Assembly: GCF_042650605.1 (NCBI RefSeq)
Contig: NZ_JBHSBN010000003.1
Location: 248,001 to 312,000, forward strand
Direction: 5' to 3'
Source of the DNA: Micromonospora_J zhanjiangensis
Lineage (GTDB): Bacteria; Actinomycetota; Actinomycetes; Mycobacteriales; Micromonosporaceae
DNA length: 64,000 bases
Shown: in pieces, positions 24,528-32,961 of the stretch
Numbering within the stretch: position 1 is the stretch's first letter
Layout of the letters: every line of letters begins with the position of its first letter
Made by a program: the position numbers and the translations under genes
Notes under the pieces: generated by a model
Told to the model about the DNA's origin: nothing
Databases searched by the model: none
What the model saw: the letters and a program-made list of their open reading frames with translations, nothing else

Positions 24528-25511
24528 TCAGCTCCGCGCGCGGCGGGCCCCGGTCAGTCGGCCGACCGTCCACCCGCCCACCGCAAGGGCGACCAGCAGC
24601 GCGGCCAGCAGGCCGGGCCCGACCCCGCCGACCGTGGCGGCGAGCCGCTGCTGCACCCCGGCCGCCGCGCCGATCACCGGATCGCCGAGCGCCGACCGGA
24701 CGCCGGACATCAACCGTAGCTCGTACCAGCCGTAGTAACCGACGTATCCGCCGGCCAGTACCAGCACGACGCCGCCGAGCCGGGACACCAGGCCGGTGAG
24801 CCGGCGCAGCCGGGCCAGCACCGATTCCTGGACCAGCGCAACGGCCAGCGCGGTCACCCCGACCACCAGGCCCATCCCGACGGCGTACGCGCCGAACAGC
24901 GCGATGCCCTCGACCGTCGAGCCGGCCCGCAGACTGGACACCACGGTGGCCAGGAACGGCGCGATCGTGCAGCTGAGCGAGGCCACGGCGTACGCCATGC
25001 CGAACAGCACCATCGACGCGAAGGTGCCGGACAGCCGGGGCGCCCGGGCGCCGAGTCCGGGTGCCGGCAGCTTCCGACCGGCCAGCAGCCAACCGCCGAG
25101 CGCCACCAGCAGCACCCCCAGCCCGGCGGTCAGCCAGGGCAGCCGCGGCTGCAACCAACCGGTGACCGGCGCCAGGAGCAGCCCGAACGCGCCGAACACG
25201 GCGACGTACCCGATGGTGAGGGCGGCGGTCGAGACCAGCGCCCGCCCGACCGGGCCGACACCCCGCCGCCCCGGCGCGGACCCCGACGGATCCGGCCGCT
25301 TGCCCGGTCCGGGCCCTGGCCGATCACCCGGTCCGGGCCCTGGCCGGTCTGTCGGGACGGGCCCCGGCCGGTCGGTGGTCGCGGGCGTTCCGGGGGCGGT
25401 GGACCGGCGGGCAACCAGCACCGACAGGTACGCCGGCAGCATCGCGAACCCGCACGGGTTGACCGCGCCGAGCATGCCGGCGGTCAGGGCGAGCAGCAGG
25501 GCGGCGGTCAC
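24528..25511 (-). CDS. ccdA: Cytochrome c biogenesis / thiol transport membrane protein CcdA
   Basis: A 327-aa polytopic membrane protein that should move reducing equivalents across the membrane to extracytoplasmic thiol partners. The N-terminus has the CcdA signature GMLGAVNPCGFAMLPAYLS with the first redox Cys in TM1. The second is in YAVASLSCTIAPFLATV (TM4 region). A Pro/Gly/Arg/Asp-rich cytoplasmic linker (DRPGPGPGDRPGPGPG repeats) of about 50 residues between TM1 and TM2 is unusual. Start is GTG. It lies 6 bp after the TlpA lipoprotein gene, its likely electron acceptor, at the end of a four-gene operon. Confidence 0.9.
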   Translation of the reverse strand: MTAALLLALTAGMLGAVNPCGFAMLPAYLSVLVARRSTAPGTPATTDRPGPVPTDRPGPGPGDRPGPGPGKRPDPSGSAPGRRGVGPVGRALVSTAALTIGYVAVFGAFGLLLAPVTGWLQPRLPWLTAGLGVLLVALGGWLLAGRKLPAPGLGARAPRLSGTFASMVLFGMAYAVASLSCTIAPFLATVVSSLRAGSTVEGIALFGAYAVGMGLVVGVTALAVALVQESVLARLRRLTGLVSRLGGVVLVLAGGYVGYYGWYELRLMSGVRSALGDPVIGAAAGVQQRLAATVGGVGPGLLAALLVALAVGGWTVGRLTGARRARS

Positions 25512-25517
25512 CGGCGC

Positions 25518-26099
25518 TCAGGCGGCGGCCAGCGCCGCGACCTTCTGCTCGAACTCCTGGCTGTCCAGCCAGCCCCGGTGGGTCACCCGGCCGTCCTTGT
25601 CGAGGATGACGAAGGTGCTCTGCTCGGCCACCTGGAACCGGCGCCAGACCGTCCCGGCCCTGTCGTTGAGCTGGGTGACCTGCTGCAGCGAGAACTCCTT
25701 GACGAAGTCCTTCATCGCCGGCAGCTCACCCAGACCGGCGACACCGACGAAGCCCACCCGGTCGCCGTACTGGGCGGACAGCTCGGCCACCGAGGAGGCC
25801 TGGCCGGCGCAGGTGGCGCACCACGGCGCCCAGAACCACAGCACGGTCGGCCTGCCGGCCAGGGTGGCGCCCTTGAACGGCTGGCCGGCCAGGGTCTTCG
25901 CCTCGAAGGTGAGCGACTTCGGCACGGTCGCCGGGGCGGCCGACGCGGACGCCGACGCCCCGGTCGACGCCGTGGGCGAGCCGCTCGCGGCGCCGGCGGC
26001 GGCCGGTACGACCGCGCCGTCACCAGCGGCCCCGCATCCCGTGGCCGCGCCGAGCAGGCCGGCCACCAGCAGCGCCGTGCACACCGGTCGGATCCGCAT
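25518..26099 (-). CDS. TlpA-like thioredoxin lipoprotein
   Basis: A 193-aa thiol-disulfide protein tethered outside the membrane. The N-terminal lipoprotein signal MRIRPVCTALLVAGLLGAAT ends at Cys21 (AATGC lipobox), followed by an Ala/Ser/Thr linker (residues 22-55). The thioredoxin fold has VLWFWAPWCATCAGQ (active-site CATC) and the cis-Pro-region strand TFVILDKDGRV. ATG at 26099 follows GGGAGA. It is 62 bp after the NuoF-like gene and 6 bp before ccdA, which should keep it reduced. Confidence 0.9.
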   Translation of the reverse strand: MRIRPVCTALLVAGLLGAATGCGAAGDGAVVPAAAGAASGSPTASTGASASASAAPATVPKSLTFEAKTLAGQPFKGATLAGRPTVLWFWAPWCATCAGQASSVAELSAQYGDRVGFVGVAGLGELPAMKDFVKEFSLQQVTQLNDRAGTVWRRFQVAEQSTFVILDKDGRVTHRGWLDSQEFEQKVAALAAA

Positions 26100-26161
26100 C
26101 CGCTTCTCCCTCGCGTCCGGTTGTCGCGCTCCCGCCACCGGTCGGCGGCGGGTCGTACCGG

Positions 26162-27628
26162 TCACTCCGAGCCGCTCATCCGCAGCGCCAGCGCCGGGCA
26201 CATCTGCACCGCCTTGCGCGCGCCGCGCTCCAGCCAGGTCGGTACGGCGGTCTGCGGGAAGGCCGGGAACCCGTTGCTGTCCAGCCGGATGAACTCCGGT
26301 ACGACGACCGCGCAGAGACCGTGCCCGTCACACCGGGACCAGTCGACGGTCAGCCGGTACTTCGGGCTGTCCGGGGTGCTCGGCAGGCCCATCATGCCCT
26401 TGACCCGCTTGCCGCAACCGTCCCGGGTGGTGTGCGCGGCGAGGTCGTCGGCGAACACCTCCAGGGCCGAGGTGGCGAACCGCCCGCTGCCGTCCGGGTG
26501 GCTGCACGCGCCCCGGCCGCGGATCACGCCGGCCGCCCGGCGGACCACGTCGGCGGTGGCGCCGCCCGCCACGGCCAGATCGACCGACCGGGCCAGGTCC
26601 GGCAGCCCGAGCCGGCACGGCCCGCACTGGCCGGCGGACTCGGCGGCCAGGTACTGCACCACCTGGGCGACCTCGCCCAGCGGGCAGGTGTCGTTGCCGA
26701 GCGGGACGACGATACCGGCACCGAGGGTGCCGCCGACCGCGGCGAGTCCCTTGCGGGACACCTCCGCCTTGGTCGCCGCCTCGGCGGTGATCCACTTGCC
26801 GTGGTAGCCGCCCATCAGGATGCCCGGACCGGCCGGGACCTCGCACAGCTCCAGGATCTCGCGCAGCGGGGTGCCGGCCGGGCACTCCACCACCGCGGGC
26901 CGGCCGGCGGAACCGGTCACCGTGAGCAACACCGTGCCGGGCTCGTCGCTGGTGCCGACCGCGGAATACTCGTACGGGCCGAGCCGGGAGGCGAGCGCGA
27001 GTTGGGCGTACGTCTCGGCGTTGGACAGCAGGGTGGGCAACTCGCCCACGCCGGAGTCGCTGGACCGCTTCTTGACGCCGGGCGGGATGTGCGCGGCGCC
27101 GTTGATGCCGTTGACCAGCGCGCCGCCCTCACCGGAGATGAACCGGTGCGGGACGGTGACGATGCCGGTCTGCACCGGCATCCGCCGCTCGCTCAACGCC
27201 GCGGCGATGGAGTCCTCCCCCACGCCGTCGTCGGCCACGCCGATCACGATCTCGTCGGCGTCCAACGCGTACGCGGCCAGCGCGGCGCCGTCCAGGATCA
27301 GGTGCGGCGCCCGGGTGAGCAGCACCTTGTCCTTCCAGCTTGCCGGTTCGCCCTCGGTCGCGTTGACCACCACCACCGGCGGCAGGTTCTGCTTGTCCGA
27401 CGACTCGAGGACGGCACGCAGCTTTCGGGCGAACGGGAAGCCGGCCCCGCCCTTGCCCTTGAGCTGGATGTCCTCGGCCAGCCGCAACAGCGCGGCCGGG
27501 GACAGCGGGCTGACCGGCCCGTGCACCTCCTCGTGCGCCATCAGGTCGAGACTGCCGAACTCGTCGAAGCCGGCAGTGAGCCGGGGCTCGCCGAAGCACG
27601 CCACCGGCGGCACCTTCGACCTGCTCAC
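26162..27628 (-). CDS. NuoF-like NADH:acceptor oxidoreductase fused to a C-terminal ferredoxin
   Basis: A 488-aa protein. The N-terminal part is a NuoF-type FMN/NADH domain (QLKGKGGAGFPFARKLRAVL, VVVNATEGEPASWKDKVLL). An SLBB segment (ECPAGTPLREILELC) follows, then the 4Fe-4S module AGQCGPCRLGLPDLAR with a downstream Cys (GRGACSHPDG). The last ~65 residues form a small ferredoxin (VDWSRCDGHGLCAVVVPEF ... AVQMCPALAL, three visible Cys with His at one position, suggesting a 3Fe-4S or His-ligated cluster). It should oxidise NAD(P)H and pass electrons to the membrane heme protein encoded just upstream. GTG overlaps that gene's stop (GTGA). Confidence 0.87.
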   Translation of the reverse strand: MSRSKVPPVACFGEPRLTAGFDEFGSLDLMAHEEVHGPVSPLSPAALLRLAEDIQLKGKGGAGFPFARKLRAVLESSDKQNLPPVVVVNATEGEPASWKDKVLLTRAPHLILDGAALAAYALDADEIVIGVADDGVGEDSIAAALSERRMPVQTGIVTVPHRFISGEGGALVNGINGAAHIPPGVKKRSSDSGVGELPTLLSNAETYAQLALASRLGPYEYSAVGTSDEPGTVLLTVTGSAGRPAVVECPAGTPLREILELCEVPAGPGILMGGYHGKWITAEAATKAEVSRKGLAAVGGTLGAGIVVPLGNDTCPLGEVAQVVQYLAAESAGQCGPCRLGLPDLARSVDLAVAGGATADVVRRAAGVIRGRGACSHPDGSGRFATSALEVFADDLAAHTTRDGCGKRVKGMMGLPSTPDSPKYRLTVDWSRCDGHGLCAVVVPEFIRLDSNGFPAFPQTAVPTWLERGARKAVQMCPALALRMSGSE

Positions 27629-29514
27629 TGTGCCTCACCTCGCAACTTTGTCCAGTACTCCCCGTCCACCTCGGAGGCCGCCCGCTTGCGGCGCGACCGG
27701 GCGGAGCCGCCCTCGGCGTCCCGCATGGCCCGGCGCGAGGCGAGGTTTATCAACGTCGGCGTGTCGTCGTCGACCGGTCGCGCCGGGCTGGTCGGGGCGT
27801 ACCCGCTGACCGGGCTGGCCGCGAGGTAGCCGCTCACCGGGCTGTCGTCGACGTAGTCGTCCTCGTCGTCGTCCCGGCTGTGCCGGCCGGCGCGGCGGGC
27901 CGCCTCGTCCTCCTCCCACTGCTTCGGCCGCTCCCAGTAGTTGGTGCTGGCCGAGTCGAAGCTGTCGTCGACCGCATCCGCCGCGAGCACCGGCACCGAC
28001 ACCGGCGCGACGTCGTCGTTCCGGGACCGCCGCGACCGCGGCGCCGAGACCGGCGCGACATCCTCGTCCCGCGTCCGCCGCGACCGCGGCGCCGACACCG
28101 GCGCGACATCCTCGTCCCGCGTCCGCCGCGACCGCGGCGCCGACACCGGCGCCACATCCTCGTCCCGCGTCCGCCGCGACCGCGGCGCCGACACCGGCGC
28201 CACATCCTCATCCCGCGTCCGCCGCGACCGCGGCGCCGACACCGGCGCCACATCCTCATCCCGGACCCGACGCGAGCGCGGGGCCGACACCGGCGCGACG
28301 TCCTCGTCGCGGGAGCGGCGCGGGCGGGCGGAGACCGGGGCCACGTCCTCCTCGGCCCGGTCCCGGCGGGAACGCGACGCGGTGGGCTCGGCGGACCAGC
28401 GCTTCGGGCTGTCCCACGGCTCCTCCGGAACCGCCGACGACGGGACGGCGGTCGTCTGCGCGGCGGCGGCCGGCGGCTGGTAGACCCGCCCGCCGCGCTC
28501 CTCCGACCACGGGTCGGCCGGCGGCGCGTCCTCGGCCGGCCGGCCGCGCGGCACCTCGGGCACGGTGAACCGGTTGGCCGACCGGCGGCGGGTCTCCCGC
28601 ACCGTCGACTCGCCGTTCGCCCCCCAGGAATCGATCTTGGGATCGTTCGGGCCGGACTTCAGGCCCTGGTACCAGCCCTCCTCGCTGCTGACCCGGGCGC
28701 CCGGACGACGGCGGGTCGCGCCCTCGGTCGAGCCACGGGCCTTGTCCGAGCCGCGAACCTTGTCGGTGGCCTCGGCCATCTTGCCGACCGGCTTCAGCGA
28801 ACCGGTGGTCGAGCCGCTCTCCTTGCTCTTGCGGCCGATGCTCACCGACACGCGGACGATCATGGTGGCCACCACGCCGAGCACGCAGACGAGGTAGCTG
28901 ACCACGACCCAGGTGGCCGGCGGCCGACCGGCGTTCAGGCCGTGGAACAGGGCGATCGGCCAGGAGACGTAGGCGGTGCTGTGCAGTGCCCGCCACATCC
29001 ACGGCTTGCCCTTGCCGACGAACCGCATCCGGACGATGCCGGTCCACAACACGGCGACCATCAGGTAACCGGCGACGGTGCCGAGCCCGATGTAGACGCC
29101 GCGGCCGGAGACGAACGGAACGACCGAATCCAGCGCCCCGGCCCGACCGATCGCGATCTTGGTCAGGATGTGCAGCACCAACGCGCCGACCGCGACCGTG
29201 CCCATCGCCCGGTGGGCCGACTGCAGCAGCACCCGGTGCCGGATCATCAGCACCAGCCGATCGGTCGCCACCAGGCCGGCCATCACGGTCATGCTCAGCA
29301 GAACCAGAACCACGACGCCTGCGTAGAACTCGGTGAAGACGAACAGATAGACGTACAGGATCTGCCCGAAGGAGGTCAGCATCGCCATCGCCCAGAACGC
29401 CGCCAACCCCGAGGCCACCAGGCCGGCGATCGCCGGCTTGGGGATGGAACGCCCGGTACGACTACTGGCGCTCCTGGGCGTGACGGGTCGCTGGATCTCT
29501 TTTGTCCGCGCCAT
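27625..29514 (-). CDS. Ferric-reductase-like bis-heme membrane protein with a repetitive C-terminal tail
   Basis: Predicted 629-aa protein. The first ~230 residues contain six membrane segments of the ferric reductase-like (cytochrome b) type. Candidate heme-ligand His are in LQSAHRAMGT, GALVLHILTK, WRALHSTAYVSW and IALFHGLNAG. From about 250 the protein is hydrophilic and disordered, with seven or so copies of a 16-residue unit (DEDVAPVSAPRSRRTR) before an acidic/basic tail. ATG at 29514 is chosen over an upstream ATG because it directly precedes the basic-membrane topology. It is first in the operon with the NuoF-ferredoxin, TlpA and CcdA genes, which suggests transmembrane electron export. 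Confidence 0.83.
   Translation of the reverse strand: MARTKEIQRPVTPRSASSRTGRSIPKPAIAGLVASGLAAFWAMAMLTSFGQILYVYLFVFTEFYAGVVVLVLLSMTVMAGLVATDRLVLMIRHRVLLQSAHRAMGTVAVGALVLHILTKIAIGRAGALDSVVPFVSGRGVYIGLGTVAGYLMVAVLWTGIVRMRFVGKGKPWMWRALHSTAYVSWPIALFHGLNAGRPPATWVVVSYLVCVLGVVATMIVRVSVSIGRKSKESGSTTGSLKPVGKMAEATDKVRGSDKARGSTEGATRRRPGARVSSEEGWYQGLKSGPNDPKIDSWGANGESTVRETRRRSANRFTVPEVPRGRPAEDAPPADPWSEERGGRVYQPPAAAAQTTAVPSSAVPEEPWDSPKRWSAEPTASRSRRDRAEEDVAPVSARPRRSRDEDVAPVSAPRSRRVRDEDVAPVSAPRSRRTRDEDVAPVSAPRSRRTRDEDVAPVSAPRSRRTRDEDVAPVSAPRSRRTRDEDVAPVSAPRSRRSRNDDVAPVSVPVLAADAVDDSFDSASTNYWERPKQWEEDEAARRAGRHSRDDDEDDYVDDSPVSGYLAASPVSGYAPTSPARPVDDDTPTLINLASRRAMRDAEGGSARSRRKRAASEVDGEYWTKLRGEAQ
28033..28320. repeat. 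48-bp in-frame minisatellite in the heme membrane protein gene
   Basis: Copies of a 48-bp unit starting CGACCGCGGCGCCGA begin at 28033, 28081, 28129, 28177 and 28225, with a diverged copy next to 28273. Neighbouring copies differ by only one or a few bases. Each unit codes for 16 residues (about RTRDEDVAPVSAPRSR) on the minus strand. Confidence 0.95.
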
Positions 29515-29733
29515 ACGCTCCTCGATCTTCCGCGTCGTGCCACTGACGCGTCCCACGTGGCCGGTTTGCCCCCCGACAAGCGCGGTTGCCTGCCCAGCTC
29601 TGTCCTTCGTGCAGCCATAAGCCCGCCACCGGGTTTCGCGCTCCCGGTGACTTGCCCGTCATCAGGTACGTGTGGACGCCGTCAGCGGATGAGTCCCGCG
29701 ATGATTATTTTTCACCACCGCCCGACGGGTGTC

Positions 29734-29766
29734 CCGCCCCGACCGGGTACTGCCTGGTCGGGGCGG
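29734..29766 (-). terminator. Terminator hairpin of the PBP gene
   Basis: CCGCCCCGACC (29734-29744) and GGTCGGGGCGG (29756-29766) form a perfect 11-bp stem with an 11-nt loop, starting 11 bp past the PBP stop codon. On the minus strand it is followed about 20 nt later by GAAAAATAATC. This fits termination of the minus-strand PBP transcript before the heme-protein operon. Confidence 0.75.
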
Positions 29767-29777
29767 TTCCACCACGG

Positions 29778-31871
29778 TCAGCCGAAGGCGAGGGAGCGGT
29801 CCGGGGCCGGGAAGCTCTTGATCGGTTTTCCCTGCATCGCGGCGAGCATCGTCCGGGCGACGGCGGCGTTCACGCTCGCCGACACCCCGTCGCCGACCGC
29901 GTCCCGAGGATCGTCCGGGTTCGCGGCGATACCGGCCGCGGCCACCTGCGGGGTGAACCCGGCGAACGTCGCCGTGGCGTTGTTCTCCGTGGTCCCGGTC
30001 TTGCCGGCCACCGCCCGACTGCCGAGCATCGAGCCGACCGCGCCGGCCGTACCGCCGTCGCACTTGCCGAACGCCGACTGCTGGCCGACCGGGCAACGGG
30101 CCGCGTCGGTGGCCGCGCGGGCGACGCCCGCGTCGAGCACCCGCTTGCAACTCGGCTGACCGGCCGAGATCTTCTGCCCGTCGGCACCGGTGATCGACAC
30201 CACCGGCAGCGGCGCGCAGTACATCCCGTCGCTGGCCAGGGTGGCGTACGCGTTGGCCACGTCCAGCGGCGTGGTGGACGCGACACCCAGGGTGAACGCC
30301 CCCCAGTTCGCGCTGTTCTTGGCGGTCGTCGCGTCCGACTCGGCCCGGAACCTGATGCCGAGCCGCTGCGCCATCTCGACCGCCTTGTTCACGCCGACCT
30401 GCTGCTCCAGCCAGACGAAGTAGGTGTTCACCGAGCGGCCGAAGCCGGTCCACATGTTCCGCTGGCCGTCCATCCACTTCGGGTTGGCGTTCGACGGGCA
30501 CCAGTAGCCGTCACAGCTGACCGGGCCGCCGTCCGGGTACTGCGACTTGAACTTCGCCGGCGCGTCGAACGAGGTGCTCAGCGGCTTGCCCGCCTCCAGG
30601 GCGGCCAGCATGACGAACATCTTGAACGTCGAACCGGCCTGGTAGCCGGTGATGTTTCCACCGCCGGCGATCAGTTGGTTGACGGTGTTCGGCCGGTTGG
30701 CCTGACCCTTCGGGTTCGCCTTCAGGCTGTAGTGCCGGTTCACCGCCATCGCCAGCACCCGGCCGGTGCCCGGCTCGACCGCGGCGATCGGCAGGGCGCG
30801 GGGGCTGTTGTAGCCGTACACCTTGGTGGCCTGCTTCGTCGCCTCCGCCTGCACCTTCGGGTCCAGCGAGGTGACGATGGAGTAGCCGCCCTGGCGCAGC
30901 GCCTGCTCGCGCTCCTGCGGGGTTGCCCCGAAGGCCGGCTGTTCCCGCCACCACTGGCGCAGGTAGTCGCAGAAGAAGCCCCAGTCGTCGTGGCCGCTCG
31001 GGGTCGCGGTGCAGCCGTTCGGCGGCTCGGTGGGGCGCAGGACCAGCTTCTCGGCCTTGGCCTGGGCCGCCTGGTCGGCGGTGATGTGGCCCATCTTGAC
31101 CATGGAGTCGAGCACGTACGCGCGGCGCGCCAGGGCCTGGTCCGGGGCGTTGCCGATCGGGCTGTAAACGTCCGGCGACTGCACCAGACCGGCGATCAGC
31201 GCGGCCTCGGCGAGGGTCAGCTTCGCCGGCGACTTGCCGAAGTAGCGCTGGCTGGCGGCGTCGATCCCGTACGCGCCGGCACCGAAGTACGCGATGTTGA
31301 GGTAGCGGTTGAGAATCTCGTCCTTGGAGATCTTGTGTTCCAGCGCGACGGCGTACCGGATCTCCTGGACCTTGCGGCCCTTGGTGGTCTCGGTGGCCTT
31401 CTGCCGCTCCTGCTCGGTCAGGTTCGGGTCGGTCTTCAGGACGTTCCGGACATACTGCATGGTCAGCGTGGATCCGCCCTGGGAGACGTCGTCGCTGTTG
31501 CTGTTGACCACGAAGGCCCGGGCCAGGCTGCGCATGTCCACGCCGTTGTGCTGGTAGAACCGCACGTCCTCGGCCGCCACCATCGCCTGCCGCATCACCG
31601 GGGCGATCTGGTCCAGCGGCACGTTGATCCGGTTCACGTCGTAGAAGGTCGTGATCAAGGTCTTGCCGTCGTTGGCGTACACGTAGGACAGTTGCGCCGG
31701 CGGCGGTGTGCGCAGATCGCTCGGCAACTGGGCGAAGTTGTCACTGGCCGACTTGGTGACCAGCCCGACCAGGGTGTTGGCCGGCAGCGCGGCGGCGGCG
31801 AGCGCGAGCCCGGCGAGCACACCGCACAGCACCAACGTGAGCAACTTGGGCAGCAACGAGCGGAGGGACAT
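29778..31871 (-). CDS. Bifunctional penicillin-binding protein (class A, GT51 + transpeptidase)
   Basis: Predicted 697-aa peptidoglycan synthase. An N-terminal membrane anchor (LLTLVLCGVLAGLALAAAAL) is followed by a GT51 glycosyltransferase (AAEDVRFYQHNGVD with the catalytic Glu; QGGSTLTMQYVRNVL) at about residues 60-240. The transpeptidase has SxxK in GSTFKMFV, SxN in GRSVNTYFVW and KTGTT near residue 630. All catalytic motifs are present. The protein polymerises and crosslinks glycan strands outside the membrane. The C-terminus is short, without a PASTA domain. ATG at 31871 is preferred over an upstream ATG inside a strong hairpin leader. Its terminator is at 29734-29766. Confidence 0.93.
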   Translation of the reverse strand: MSLRSLLPKLLTLVLCGVLAGLALAAAALPANTLVGLVTKSASDNFAQLPSDLRTPPPAQLSYVYANDGKTLITTFYDVNRINVPLDQIAPVMRQAMVAAEDVRFYQHNGVDMRSLARAFVVNSNSDDVSQGGSTLTMQYVRNVLKTDPNLTEQERQKATETTKGRKVQEIRYAVALEHKISKDEILNRYLNIAYFGAGAYGIDAASQRYFGKSPAKLTLAEAALIAGLVQSPDVYSPIGNAPDQALARRAYVLDSMVKMGHITADQAAQAKAEKLVLRPTEPPNGCTATPSGHDDWGFFCDYLRQWWREQPAFGATPQEREQALRQGGYSIVTSLDPKVQAEATKQATKVYGYNSPRALPIAAVEPGTGRVLAMAVNRHYSLKANPKGQANRPNTVNQLIAGGGNITGYQAGSTFKMFVMLAALEAGKPLSTSFDAPAKFKSQYPDGGPVSCDGYWCPSNANPKWMDGQRNMWTGFGRSVNTYFVWLEQQVGVNKAVEMAQRLGIRFRAESDATTAKNSANWGAFTLGVASTTPLDVANAYATLASDGMYCAPLPVVSITGADGQKISAGQPSCKRVLDAGVARAATDAARCPVGQQSAFGKCDGGTAGAVGSMLGSRAVAGKTGTTENNATATFAGFTPQVAAAGIAANPDDPRDAVGDGVSASVNAAVARTMLAAMQGKPIKSFPAPDRSLAFG

Positions 31872-31882
31872 CCGTAAAGCTT

Positions 31883-31917
31883 GCCCCCCGGTGTGGGGTT
31901 GTCGCACACCGGGGGGC
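31883..31917. repeat. 13-bp perfect inverted repeat in the PBP leader
   Basis: GCCCCCCGGTGTG (31883-31895) pairs exactly with CACACCGGGGGGC (31905-31917) around a 9-nt loop. It lies 11 bp upstream of the PBP start and 66 bp past the stop of the DUF2306 gene. It could terminate the upstream gene or be a leader hairpin that controls PBP translation. Confidence 0.8.
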
Positions 31918-31983
31918 GATTGTCAGCAAGCTCACTGTTTCACCACAGGCCACGGCCAGGAATCACCGCCGGCCGGCCAGGAT

Positions 31984-32793
31984 TCACCGCCGGCCACGGC
32001 CAGGATCGGCCGGGCCGCCACCGGCGGCGACAGCGGCTGACCGGGTGGACCGGGTGGACCGCCCGCAGTCGCGGCGGGTGGCGTCGCGGTCCAGCCACCA
32101 CTCGGCGATCAACAGCGAGAGGACCCAGCCGGCCCAGGTGGTCACGGACGCGATGGCCGCGGCGAACCTGGCCTGGTCCCCGCCGTACGTGGTCTCCAGT
32201 TGCGGGGCCAGCACGATCGCCATGACCACGGCCCAGAGCCGGTTCGTGATGATCGACATGGTCAGCGCGAAGCTGCGGATCATCCAGCGCCGGTGCTCGG
32301 CGTACCGGCCCTTGACGGCCATCCGGAAGCCGGCGCCGGTGACCGCCAGCCAGAGCAGCGCCAGCAGCACGTCACTGATCCGGGCGGTCGGCCCGTACGG
32401 GCTGAAAGCGCCCACGGTCAGGCCCAGCAGGCCGGCCGGCAGCACCCCGCCGAAGACGTAGACCCGCCCGACGATCCGGTGCGCGGCGCGGTTCCGGCGG
32501 CGCAGCCACGGCCAGATCTGGTGCAGGCAGGTCAGCATCGCCACCGAGCCGAACAGCACGTGTCCCACCAGTAGCGGGAAGTGCGGCGCGAAGTCGGGCG
32601 GCGCGGGCACCCGGGAGTTCGCCGGGTCGAAGGACAGGTACGGCGGCAACGAGAAGGTCAGGAAGGCGACCACGACCAGGGCCAGCGGCACGATCCACGG
32701 CCGGCGCCACCAGCGCCGGCGGGTCGCCGGCGTCGCCGCCCGGCGCGGGCTCCGACCAGCCGGCGGGACCGGCTCGTCGATCAGCTGGGTCAT
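31984..32793 (-). CDS. DUF2306 family membrane protein
   Basis: A 269-aa polytopic membrane protein with about seven hydrophobic segments. The first is WIVPLALVVVAFLTFSLPPY; later landmarks are FPLLVGHVLFGSVAMLTCLH, AHRIVGRVYVFGGVLPAGLL and EHRRWMIRSFALTMSIITNR. The conserved His-Arg pairs (AHRIVGR, EHRRWMIRS) are the DUF2306 signature. The role is unknown; the His residues in membrane helices could be heme ligands. ATG at 32793 follows GAGGAG. The extreme C-terminus is Arg/Ser-rich. It is upstream of the PBP gene and separated from it by a hairpin. Confidence 0.83.
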   Translation of the reverse strand: MTQLIDEPVPPAGRSPRRAATPATRRRWWRRPWIVPLALVVVAFLTFSLPPYLSFDPANSRVPAPPDFAPHFPLLVGHVLFGSVAMLTCLHQIWPWLRRRNRAAHRIVGRVYVFGGVLPAGLLGLTVGAFSPYGPTARISDVLLALLWLAVTGAGFRMAVKGRYAEHRRWMIRSFALTMSIITNRLWAVVMAIVLAPQLETTYGGDQARFAAAIASVTTWAGWVLSLLIAEWWLDRDATRRDCGRSTRSTRSAAVAAGGGPADPGRGRR

Positions 32794-32961
32794 CGGGTTC
32801 TCCTCGGTGGGTGCGTCCGGCGATTCGCACCCAGCCTCGGCGCGCCGGCTGACCGGCCGCGCACCAACCGCTGACCGCCGACGGACCACGGCTGACCGCC
32901 GACCGACCACGTCGCCACGGCACTGCACCATGACCGCCGCCACGGTCACCGCGTCAGCACG

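Noticed and set aside
28033..28320. CRISPR-like array of 48-bp spacing
   Set aside because: No unique spacers; units are nearly identical along their full length and encode protein repeats.
27880..30159. A very long plus-strand open frame across the heme-protein gene
   Set aside because: It is antisense to a gene with clear membrane and heme motifs; its translation is Arg/Pro/His-rich with no domain, the usual antisense shadow in high-GC DNA.
29586..31877. Long plus-strand frame opposite the PBP
   Set aside because: The minus strand has all GT51 and transpeptidase motifs; the opposite frame has none and lacks a good start.
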